From contig NZ_JABGNA010000006.1 of assembly GCF_013149275.1 (NCBI RefSeq), positions 248,001-312,000 of the forward strand: a DNA stretch of 64,000 bases, given 5' to 3'. Below, piece by piece: positions 42,533-49,758 of the stretch (positions are counted from its first letter, which is position 1; every line of letters begins with the position of its first letter). Below the pieces are notes generated by a model, which saw only the letters and a program-made list of their open reading frames with translations, ran no database searches and was not told the origin of the DNA. A program made the position numbers and the translations under genes. The DNA comes from Mucilaginibacter sp. SG564 (GTDB lineage: Bacteria > Bacteroidota > Bacteroidia > Sphingobacteriales > Sphingobacteriaceae).

Positions 42533-42563
42533 TTTGACGAATAGATCAGAACTTCTATATTTG
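42533..42563 (+). promoter_or_regulatory. Bacteroidetes-type promoter of tRNA-Val
   Basis: TTTG at 42533-42536, a 19-bp spacer, then TATATTTG at 42556-42563. This matches the -33 TTTG / -7 TAnnTTTG consensus used by the primary sigma factor of this phylum exactly. The tRNA begins 15 bp further on. Confidence 0.8.
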
Positions 42564-42578
42564 CAGACCCAAAAGCAA

Positions 42579-42653
42579 GGGAGTTTAGCTCAGCTGGTTC
42601 AGAGCATCTGCCTTACAAGCAGAGGGTCACTGGTTCGAACCCAGTAACTCCCA
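42579..42653 (+). tRNA. tRNA-Val (anticodon TAC)
   Basis: The acceptor stem pairs GGGAGTT with AACTCCC. The D-arm TTAGCTCAGCTGGT, the anticodon loop CTTACAA flanked by TCTGC/GCAGA, and the T-arm GGTTCGAACC are all in place, so the anticodon is TAC (valine). The discriminator A is at 42653; CCA is not encoded and must be added. The gene has its own promoter and terminator. Confidence 0.97.
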
Positions 42654-42655
42654 CG

Positions 42656-42684
42656 AAAGCCCAACAGAAATGTTGGGCTTTTTT
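42656..42684 (+). terminator. rho-independent terminator of tRNA-Val
   Basis: AAAGCCCAACA, loop GAAA, TGTTGGGCTTT and a T run. It starts 3 bp after the mature tRNA end. Confidence 0.92.
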
Positions 42685-42781
42685 CTTTATCTTCTATCAT
42701 CCTGGTTCGCCGGGCTCCCCATCACACAAAAATTAATCCTCAAATACAACCTGTTTAATTTTTGCCTATTTTACCCGGACA

Positions 42782-43918
42782 ATGTCCCAAACCTCAGTTT
42801 ATCTCAAATCAAAAAGCCATTATGAGATCCTCGACGGATTACGTGGCGTGGCTTCTATCCTGGTAGTTGTATTTCATGTATTGGAAACCTACTCCGGTGA
42901 TCGGTTTCACCAGATCATTAATCACGGCTATCTGGCGGTCGATTTCTTTTTCTTATTGTCGGGTTTTGTAGTGGCTTATGCCTATGATGACCGCTGGGAC
43001 AAAATGACTCAGTGGGATTTTTACAAACGCCGCCTTATCCGCTTACAACCCCTGGTAATTGTAGGTACCATTATTGGCGCATTGCTTTTTTACTTCCAGG
43101 GCGGAGCGGCGATGCCGCTGGTTGCCTCAACTCCCGTTTGGAAGCTGCTGCTGGCAACGGTGGTTGGTTTTACCATGATTCCGCTGCTGCCATCCATGGA
43201 TATTCGCGGATGGCAGGAAACATACCCGCTGAACGGTGCCGCATGGTCACTTTTCTTTGAATATGTTGCTAATATTCTTTACGCGGTATTCATTCGCCAT
43301 TTTTCCAAAACGGTGCTTACCATATTTGTGATATTATCGGCCTGCTGGCTTGTTGGCTTTTTGGTATGGGGGCCCCAGGGCGATGTTATTGGCGGTTGGT
43401 CCATTGATAAAATCCAGCTAAATATTGGCTTTCTACGTTTGCTTTACCCGTTTTTCGCGGGCGTATTGTTAATGCGAATGGGCAAGCTGATCCATATTAA
43501 AGGCGCGTTTGCCATTTGCAGTTTATTGATCATTGTTTTTTTATCTGTACCCAGGATCGGGGGCGCCGAACATTTGTGGATGAATGGTATCTATGAATCG
43601 TTTGTGATCATCGTTATTTTTCCGCTTATTGTAGCTATTGGCGCAGGCGGCAAGTTGGTCAGCAAAAGTTCCATCAAAGTTTGTAAGTTTCTGGGGGCCA
43701 TATCCTACCCGCTTTATATCACCCATTACCCGCTGATGTATTGGCACATCGCGTGGGTAAACAATAATAAAGTGCCCATGGCCCAGGGCCTACTGGTAGG
43801 CCTGGGATTGGTCATTATCGCCATAACCATAGCATGGCTGAGCCTGAAATTTTATGACGAGCCCCTGCGCGAATGGCTTAGAAAACGTTTTCTGGTGAAA
43901 AAGGCGGGTAAGGAGTAA
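42782..43918 (+). CDS. acyltransferase family 3 membrane protein
   Basis: The 378-residue polytopic protein (about ten helices) is an OafA/NolL-type acyltransferase: YEILDGLRGVASILVVVFHVLET with the catalytic His, GYLAVDFFFLLSGFVVAYAYDDRW, RRLIRLQPLV, NGAAWSLFFEYVANILYAVF and SYPLYITHYPLMYW. These enzymes transfer acyl groups, usually acetyl, to sugars of surface polysaccharides or other envelope molecules. No polysaccharide genes are near, so the target is unknown. Its start follows the tRNA terminator by about 100 bp. Single gene. Confidence 0.9.
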   Translation: MSQTSVYLKSKSHYEILDGLRGVASILVVVFHVLETYSGDRFHQIINHGYLAVDFFFLLSGFVVAYAYDDRWDKMTQWDFYKRRLIRLQPLVIVGTIIGALLFYFQGGAAMPLVASTPVWKLLLATVVGFTMIPLLPSMDIRGWQETYPLNGAAWSLFFEYVANILYAVFIRHFSKTVLTIFVILSACWLVGFLVWGPQGDVIGGWSIDKIQLNIGFLRLLYPFFAGVLLMRMGKLIHIKGAFAICSLLIIVFLSVPRIGGAEHLWMNGIYESFVIIVIFPLIVAIGAGGKLVSKSSIKVCKFLGAISYPLYITHYPLMYWHIAWVNNNKVPMAQGLLVGLGLVIIAITIAWLSLKFYDEPLREWLRKRFLVKKAGKE

Positions 43919-44087
43919 TCGGGTATAAATTAAAGAGCAGAATAAAACACAATATTAGTGCACCAGCAAGGGTGTGCGCTTGTGAAAGTATGCGAAAACT
44001 GACAATAATATTAAATATTTGGAAACATAATATCTGTTTGGTTAAATTTAAACTAATAATTACCAAATTATAAACCAAACAAGAGAG

Positions 44088-44267
44088 ATGAAAAAATTAA
44101 TTGAAAAAGCTTCTGCCTTTCAGAGGGGAAAAATGCTTACAAGAGAGGAATTAAAAAATGTTACCGGTGGCATCACTCTGCCTCCTTTATGTTTTAGATG
44201 CTGTCCGGATGATCCTTGTTCTCCAATACGTCATGTATGCCCACTTGTACTATGCGGAGAAATATAG
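44088..44267 (+). CDS. GG-leader cysteine-rich peptide, probable RiPP/bacteriocin precursor
   Basis: A 59-codon gene. The leader, residues 1-28, reads MKKLIEKASAFQRGKMLTRE then ELKNVTGG, the double-glycine leader typical of Bacteroidetes natural-product precursors, cut by C39-type peptidase-ABC exporters. The core, residues 29-59, is ITLPPLCFRCCPDDPCSPIR then HVCPLVLCGEI, with six cysteines at 35, 38, 39, 44, 51 and 56. It could form three disulfides or be a substrate for modification. AAGAGAG sits before the ATG, and GTTTGGTT/AACCAAAC (44036-44043 and 44073-44080) frames the leader DNA, possibly an operator. A strong terminator follows. No modifying enzyme or exporter is in the window; a 17-codon frame at 44284 (MKILEPGVYSG...) follows. 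Confidence 0.8.
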   Translation: MKKLIEKASAFQRGKMLTREELKNVTGGITLPPLCFRCCPDDPCSPIRHVCPLVLCGEI

Positions 44268-44373
44268 ATAACAGTATTATCCTATGAAAATTCTGGAGCC
44301 AGGGGTCTATAGCGGGCGGTTTTACCATAATACTTAACCCGATAGGCTTACCAAACCAGGACTAATGTATTTT

Positions 44374-44410
44374 AAAAAGAGCCTTTAACGAAAGTTAAAG
44401 GCTCTTTTTA
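44374..44410 (+). terminator. rho-independent terminator after the GG-leader peptide gene
   Basis: AAAAAGAGCCTTTAAC, loop GAAA, GTTAAAGGCTCTTTTT: a perfect 16-bp stem with a T run. It also faces the minus-strand gene ending at 44482, so it may serve both. Confidence 0.9.
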
Positions 44411-44481
44411 TTCAGTGGTTCAATGAGATGTTCTGAATCCTCCTGGTGCTGCATCAGGAGGGCTCCGGGTGATGGAGCGGT

Positions 44482-45357
44482 TTATTTCTTCTTTATTGTT
44501 TTAGGGTCGATAACTTTATCCTCGTCTATTGTTGCCCAGTCTTGAAAATATTGGTTTTTGGTTATGCCCAGTTCGCCGCCCTTCGCCTGCTTTTTGGCCA
44601 GGCGCGCAAAGATAACCGGGTGCGACAGTGTAAATTTATAATGGCCCGCGGCTTCCCGCGCAACTTTAACACTGACAGAGGCGCTATCCAGGATCTTAGC
44701 GGCCACGGTTGAGCCCTTCCATCCGAATTTAGCATCGATGGCTGTTTTGGATGTATCGTTTAGTGTGATGTCGACATCCATGGTGGTGAGTACGCAATCG
44801 CCTACTATCAGCACCATTTGCCCGCTGTTATACAGCAGATATTGACGGGATGTTTTATCGAGCTTATTCAGATAATCCTGCATGGGTGCTTTTCTCAACT
44901 GGCGGATGTAAACCGGCCCCAGGGTTAGTTCGAGGTGTTTTATATTGTTTTTGTTATAGCTGCTGCTCAGGCCAACAATGCTCATGATCTTGGGCAGAAT
45001 GAGGTTTAAGCCCACCTGATTGCTGACATCTTCGCTCAGGGTAACCTTTCTGCCATTGTCGCCGCCGGCCGCGAACCCGTTCATCGAGAGCCAGGTATCA
45101 TCTGTTGATTTTGGGGATACCGCACCAATGCAGTTATACATATCGCATTCAAAATTATCCGGATCCGTGTTCTTTTTGTAGGTAGTGATCAGTCCGTAGT
45201 TATCCGTCGGGTTGTCGAAAAACTGGAAGCCTCGCAAGTCTTTGCCAAATTCCTTTTTAACTGCGTCCATCAGCATTTTGTTATAATTCTGTGCCTGAAC
45301 AAAGCCGGCAGTCATCGCAAAGACAACTGTCAGGCCGATTTTAATTGTTTTTTTCAT
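44482..45357 (-). CDS. hypothetical exported protein coupled to the subtilisin-like gene
   Basis: ATG 45357 gives MKKTIKIGLTVVFAMTAGFV ending near VQAQ, a signal peptide; the longer frame from 45441 has a basic, non-signal start. The mature protein (about 270 residues) is mixed alpha/beta: QNYNKMLMDAVKKEFGKDLRGFQFF, a Cys pair in FECDMYNCIGA, and a C-terminal part with VSVKVAREAAGHYKFTLSHP. No family recognised. Its start overlaps the end of the upstream subtilisin-like gene by 17 bp, so both are translated from one mRNA and probably work together, perhaps as substrate, inhibitor or binding partner. The two cysteines of CDMYNC could form a disulfide outside the cytosol. Confidence 0.6.
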   Translation of the reverse strand: MKKTIKIGLTVVFAMTAGFVQAQNYNKMLMDAVKKEFGKDLRGFQFFDNPTDNYGLITTYKKNTDPDNFECDMYNCIGAVSPKSTDDTWLSMNGFAAGGDNGRKVTLSEDVSNQVGLNLILPKIMSIVGLSSSYNKNNIKHLELTLGPVYIRQLRKAPMQDYLNKLDKTSRQYLLYNSGQMVLIVGDCVLTTMDVDITLNDTSKTAIDAKFGWKGSTVAAKILDSASVSVKVAREAAGHYKFTLSHPVIFARLAKKQAKGGELGITKNQYFQDWATIDEDKVIDPKTIKKK

Positions 45358-47329
45358 GATTGGAAAGTATGATAAGTTGTTTAAATTTTGAGCTGAATGC
45401 TTCCTGGCTTTGGATAACCTCCGGGCCTTTGCTGGTGACAAAGGATACGGCTATCTCTTTAAAATTAGCAGGCTGCCACCAGGGCATCATTTCTGTGAAT
45501 TTATAAAAGCGCCCGTCCACGCAAGCGAAACCACAAACACCGTCTGTTGCTTCACCATCGGCATCTACGGAACGGCGTCCGAAAGGTGTTCGTTTAAATT
45601 TTGATGATCCGATACCGGCGTCAGAAAGGGAGATAGATTTGAGCGGAAGTATTTCGCCCGAAACCGTTTCTACATAATTTCCGGGTTGTAAGAGCTTCAG
45701 CATGTTAAGGCTGCCTGCCGATTCGAATTTGCCAATGAATTCCGGATCAATGTCTGTGGCCAATAATACGCGCATGCGTGTTTCTGCCGCGTTGATGTTC
45801 ATTTTTTTGGAGCGCCAATAGGCTTTGGCGATATAGATTTTGCCGGCAACGTCGGGCGTGGCAAAACTGGTACCAGTATCTGTGGGCATTATGGTACGGC
45901 CGGCCCAGCCTACCCCAAGGCCGGTGGTGGTGATGTGTTTACCATATGAACCGGAGTAAACACCCTTGGTTAAGCGATTACCGATGATCAATGCACCGTC
46001 ATCCGCGTAAGAGTTAAAGTAATCATTGATGGGTTGGATGCTTCCTACCAGCAGGTCTTTTTCAACCAGGATATCTCTTATCTTATGTTCAATCTCCCCA
46101 TCTTCATTAAGGCCCGCGGTAACCAGACTGGTCACGGGGGCTGTATACAAGCGTGGCAGAATGCCCTTCAGTTCCATATCGGCCCAGAAAGAACTGGAGA
46201 TAACGTCAGGCGTATCCCGGTAATAATAGCCAAAAAGCGCGTTCAGGTAAACTTCGGGTATACAATCCTGGCACTGGGCATATGCGTACTTTGATACATC
46301 GATGCCCTTGAGCTGATTGAGTTCATGCTGTATCTCCAGGGACGGTAGTTTATTGGACGGAGTGCCATCGACAGCATAATATTTTTTGATAAGCTCCTGG
46401 CCAAATTCCACATTATCGAAATAGTTGATCGGGATTTTGTGAATGCGCAGGCCTGTCGTATCCAGACCATATGCCGCGAAGCGGGCATTGACAACATCCA
46501 TCACTTTTTCACCATGTTCTGAACCGGCGTTAAAATTATCGAATACATAATAAGTTCCGAAATTGTCCTTACTTAAGCCGTTCAGCAGGCGGGCAACGGT
46601 AGAATCGACAATTGGGGTATGCGTTAATTCGCGTCTGACAGAAGACTTGCGCTCCGGGAACCGTACCGTGGAAATGTGAACACTGTCAAGAGTAACGATG
46701 CCCGTGCCGTAGAGGGAACGGTAAAGATTTTTGGATAGCATAGATTTAACCACCGTAAGGTCTTCAGGGCTGAGCTTGAAGGCCGACAATCCGCCTTCCC
46801 TGAAATTTACATCGGTTTTAGCCATCCGGAAATCGGAATTGGCTGCGGATGCCGTGCTGAGGATATAAGATTGTTTGATGTACGGGTCAAAAAACTGGGC
46901 CAGGGTATCCTTACTGCCGGGCACCTGTTTAATCGGCAGGCGCAGCAGCTTGAAACTTTTACCCGCTACAAGCGTATTTTGCGCGTCGAGCCCGTTCAGG
47001 TCTTTCAATACCCCAATAAGAGCCTGGTGGGAATGGTTATTCACCTCCGCAACCACATCATAATAGCGCTTGATTAATTTGCTGATGTTATCGTTAGGCT
47101 GAATGGTGACGGTCTTATAAAAGTCGTTCCTTTTGGCTATCTCGCCAAATGCTCTAATGAAGGTGGCCTTGGTTTGGGGAGTCATTTGCGACCAGTCAAT
47201 ATAAAAAATCGTACTGTCGCGGGCGCTGTTAAAAAGCGTGGTGTCCCTTGGCTGTTGTTGTGCCGCCGAAGCACGCCCGGGCATGCCAACAAGCATGAAC
47301 AGGACAAGCAGGGTGATTACATGTCTCAT
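45341..47329 (-). CDS. exported LysM-like / subtilisin-like (S8) serine protease
   Basis: The 662-residue product has a signal peptide (MRHVITLLVLFMLVGMPGRA). A LysM-like segment (about 74-130, VTIQPNDNISKLIKRYY ... LVAGKSFKLLRLP) follows. The rest carries the S8 serine protease motifs in a divergent form: Asp264 in YYVFDNFNAG, His272 in SEHGEKVMDVV, the likely oxyanion Asn in VTAGLNEDGE, and Ser488 in TGTSFATPDVAG. The usual DxG around the Asp is DNF here. Some exported S8 proteins of this type may be inactive. A LysM domain suggests binding to peptidoglycan. It is co-transcribed with the exported partner gene at 44482-45357. Confidence 0.72.
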   Translation of the reverse strand: MRHVITLLVLFMLVGMPGRASAAQQQPRDTTLFNSARDSTIFYIDWSQMTPQTKATFIRAFGEIAKRNDFYKTVTIQPNDNISKLIKRYYDVVAEVNNHSHQALIGVLKDLNGLDAQNTLVAGKSFKLLRLPIKQVPGSKDTLAQFFDPYIKQSYILSTASAANSDFRMAKTDVNFREGGLSAFKLSPEDLTVVKSMLSKNLYRSLYGTGIVTLDSVHISTVRFPERKSSVRRELTHTPIVDSTVARLLNGLSKDNFGTYYVFDNFNAGSEHGEKVMDVVNARFAAYGLDTTGLRIHKIPINYFDNVEFGQELIKKYYAVDGTPSNKLPSLEIQHELNQLKGIDVSKYAYAQCQDCIPEVYLNALFGYYYRDTPDVISSSFWADMELKGILPRLYTAPVTSLVTAGLNEDGEIEHKIRDILVEKDLLVGSIQPINDYFNSYADDGALIIGNRLTKGVYSGSYGKHITTTGLGVGWAGRTIMPTDTGTSFATPDVAGKIYIAKAYWRSKKMNINAAETRMRVLLATDIDPEFIGKFESAGSLNMLKLLQPGNYVETVSGEILPLKSISLSDAGIGSSKFKRTPFGRRSVDADGEATDGVCGFACVDGRFYKFTEMMPWWQPANFKEIAVSFVTSKGPEVIQSQEAFSSKFKQLIILSNHEKNN

Positions 47330-47582
47330 ATAATGTGATAAGTGGTTTTACCCACAATATCGAAATTTAAATGCTACAAATCAATAGTTTAGGTATTATT
47401 TAATCTGCATGTTGCCCGCAGCGTTCGGAGCGGTCCGGATACCCTGGTTTTGGATAAGGAGATGCCGGACTCCTGTGTGTGTAGCAAGGAGGTTATTAAT
47501 GTAGTATTGAGTGCCGAAAAGACCATTTATAAATTTCAACAAGCTTTATGTAAACTTGTATATTTGGGCTTAACCGCATCCT

Positions 47583-49046
47583 ATGAAAAAAGTCTTTATC
47601 ACTTTACTCGCCGTTTTTTATTTAGCCGCCAATGCCTTTGCACAAAAATTCAGCGTTAGTTTTCCCGACAGCTTATTAAAACAATCATTCAGCGGTAATA
47701 TCCTGCTGTATCTGTCAAAAGACAGCAAAGACCCCAAGAGCGGTACGGCAGGTTTGGATATATTTCCCTGTTACCGGGTGTTCGTAAAAAATATCAAACC
47801 CGGGCAGGCCGTTATCATTGGTGATAAGGCCATTTCTTACCCGGTTGCCATTTCAGATATGGAACGAAACAGCTATTATATACAGGCTGTGTGGGACAGG
47901 GACCTGGGGGGGCGCTCCATAGGTAACAGTCCGGGCAACTTGTACAGCGCGGTTCAGAAAATTAGGCTAACAAAAAACTATAATCAGCTGATCCCGCTTA
48001 AGGCGACGAAAGTTGTTCCTGAACCGGTTTTTAAAGAAACACAGTTTGTTAAGGAGCTGAAAGTAAATTCGGCATTGCTTAGTAATTTTAGTCATCGCCC
48101 TACGACTATTGCCGCGGCCGTTATTTTACCGAAACAATATTTTAATGAGCCTAACCGGAAATTTCCGGTGCGGTTTAACGTTTCGGGTTATGGTGGCGAT
48201 TACCAACGTTATTCTGGCAGTGCCGATCCTTCCCTGGCTATGGATACTACCGCGGTTATCGTGGTATATCTTGATGGTAACTGCCGCCTGGGGCACAGCG
48301 TATACGCCAACAGCGACAACAATGGTCCCTGGGGCGATGCTTTGACCACAGAACTGATTCCGCAACTGGAAAAAACCTATCGCTGTAATGGCGCGAGGTT
48401 GCTGAACGGGCACAGCAGCGGCGGCTGGACGGTTTTATGGCTGCAAACACATTATCCGAAGGTGTTTGATGCCTGCTGGTCGAGCTCACCAGATCCGGTC
48501 GACTTTCGCAGTTTCCAGCGGGTGAACCTGTACGAGCATCAGAATATGTATTATGGAAAAGATAGCACGCTCAACCAAACCGGAACAATTGCCGGTTTTT
48601 TCCCATGGTTTAATATGCGGGATATCTATACGATGGAGCACGTAATTTATCGCGGTGAGCAAATGCATTCATTCGATGCCGTATTCAGCGAAAAAGGCAG
48701 TGACGGTGAGCCCCGTCGGATCATTAATTATAAAACCGGCGAAATTGATGCAGCCGTTTTTGAGCACTGGAAAAATTACGATATCTCCTTATATCTCAGA
48801 ACCAACTGGGACAAAATCAAAGGCGACCTGGATGGTAAAGTGCGCGTTACCGTTGGCGAACAGGATAACTTTTTGTTGAACTACGCAGTAAAATTATTGG
48901 ACGGCGAAATGAAAAAGCTAAACTCATCATTTGTTTTTGGCTACTACCCCGGCGACCATTTTACCGTGTCAACCCCCGAAGTGCGTGCCCTGGGCAACCA
49001 GTTCCTGGAGAAAAAATACCAAGAATGGCTGGCTAAGCATCAATAA
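47583..49046 (+). CDS. exported esterase-like alpha/beta hydrolase
   Basis: The 487-residue product has a signal peptide (MKKVFITLLAVFYLAANAFA). Residues about 20-190 form a beta-rich N-terminal domain. The C-terminal half is an esterase-D-like alpha/beta hydrolase: FPVRFNVSGYGGDYQRYSG, VYLDGNCRLGHSVYANSDNNGPWGDAL, the nucleophile elbow LLNGHSSGGWTVLW (Ser near 279), and the likely catalytic His in YYPGDHFTV. This resembles Fes/IroD-type or feruloyl esterases, which hydrolyse ester bonds of siderophores or of plant-derived material. The substrate is unknown. The gene is single and ends 40 bp before the convergent DUF2290 gene. Confidence 0.8.
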   Translation: MKKVFITLLAVFYLAANAFAQKFSVSFPDSLLKQSFSGNILLYLSKDSKDPKSGTAGLDIFPCYRVFVKNIKPGQAVIIGDKAISYPVAISDMERNSYYIQAVWDRDLGGRSIGNSPGNLYSAVQKIRLTKNYNQLIPLKATKVVPEPVFKETQFVKELKVNSALLSNFSHRPTTIAAAVILPKQYFNEPNRKFPVRFNVSGYGGDYQRYSGSADPSLAMDTTAVIVVYLDGNCRLGHSVYANSDNNGPWGDALTTELIPQLEKTYRCNGARLLNGHSSGGWTVLWLQTHYPKVFDACWSSSPDPVDFRSFQRVNLYEHQNMYYGKDSTLNQTGTIAGFFPWFNMRDIYTMEHVIYRGEQMHSFDAVFSEKGSDGEPRRIINYKTGEIDAAVFEHWKNYDISLYLRTNWDKIKGDLDGKVRVTVGEQDNFLLNYAVKLLDGEMKKLNSSFVFGYYPGDHFTVSTPEVRALGNQFLEKKYQEWLAKHQ

Positions 49047-49086
49047 CATCCCCTGCAAGCATAGGTGTGCGCTGGCAAGAGGTTTG

Positions 49087-49758
49087 TTAATGACTTATAT
49101 GAATGGATTTAGATTCATCGAGGTCTAGATAGCTCTTTTCTTCGTAAGTGCAATTAAAATCATCTATTGTGTGATATTTGATAAATCTTTCAAAATAGAA
49201 ACTTCTTAAAATAAATGATATAAACTTATTGGGACTTAATGGTTTTGAAACAGGGATTCGGCAATTCTGAAAATTTCCTAATGTCATATGAATATAGGTA
49301 TGATCATTTTTAACATATTTTTTTTCATCTGTGTCAAAATCGAATCTGATTGGAAAAGAAATAGATTTGCCATTTAAAATATCTGAAAACAACTCGTCAC
49401 CAAAATGCAGGTCATCATAATCATCCGGTGAATCAAGAAATTTTTCTTTATTTGGACTGGGATAATATGCCAGACGATGTTTAATTAAGAGTCCTCTTTC
49501 AAATTCATACATCAATTGAATTATAGCCCCATCCAGTAGTATGAAGTTATAGGCCTTTTCTTTAATACACTCATTATATAAATCAATGTATGACTGATTC
49601 TTTAAAGTAAATGAAATGTTTTTGTAGTTATCCCATACAATAGCCTGGTTTTTTGAGGAGGGCATATTGTAATTGTTTACAAATCCGGTTCGAATTAACG
49701 AGTATGTTAAGGATATGATTTGTTTTATAAAATATTTATCAATTTTCATCCTCTTCAA
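49087..49758 (-). CDS. DUF2290 protein, partner of the helicase
   Basis: The 223-residue protein shows the DUF2290 landmarks: LMYEFERGLLIKHRLAYYPSPNKEKF, ISFPIRFDFD, HMTLGNFQNCRIPVSKPLSPNKFISFILRSFYFERF. It is cytosolic. The gene is AT-rich and starts inside the last 20 bp of the helicase gene, so the two are coupled. A helicase-DUF2290 gene pair has been described as an anti-phage system, and this matches that layout. The role of the DUF2290 part is not known. An in-frame second ATG three codons in (start at 49749) is an alternative. The gene ends 40 bp from the esterase. Confidence 0.78.
   Translation of the reverse strand: MKRMKIDKYFIKQIISLTYSLIRTGFVNNYNMPSSKNQAIVWDNYKNISFTLKNQSYIDLYNECIKEKAYNFILLDGAIIQLMYEFERGLLIKHRLAYYPSPNKEKFLDSPDDYDDLHFGDELFSDILNGKSISFPIRFDFDTDEKKYVKNDHTYIHMTLGNFQNCRIPVSKPLSPNKFISFILRSFYFERFIKYHTIDDFNCTYEEKSYLDLDESKSIHISH

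Noticed and set aside
47450..47659. A 69-codon frame before and into the esterase gene
   Set aside because: It overlaps the esterase signal peptide in another frame and has no ribosome-binding site or protein features.
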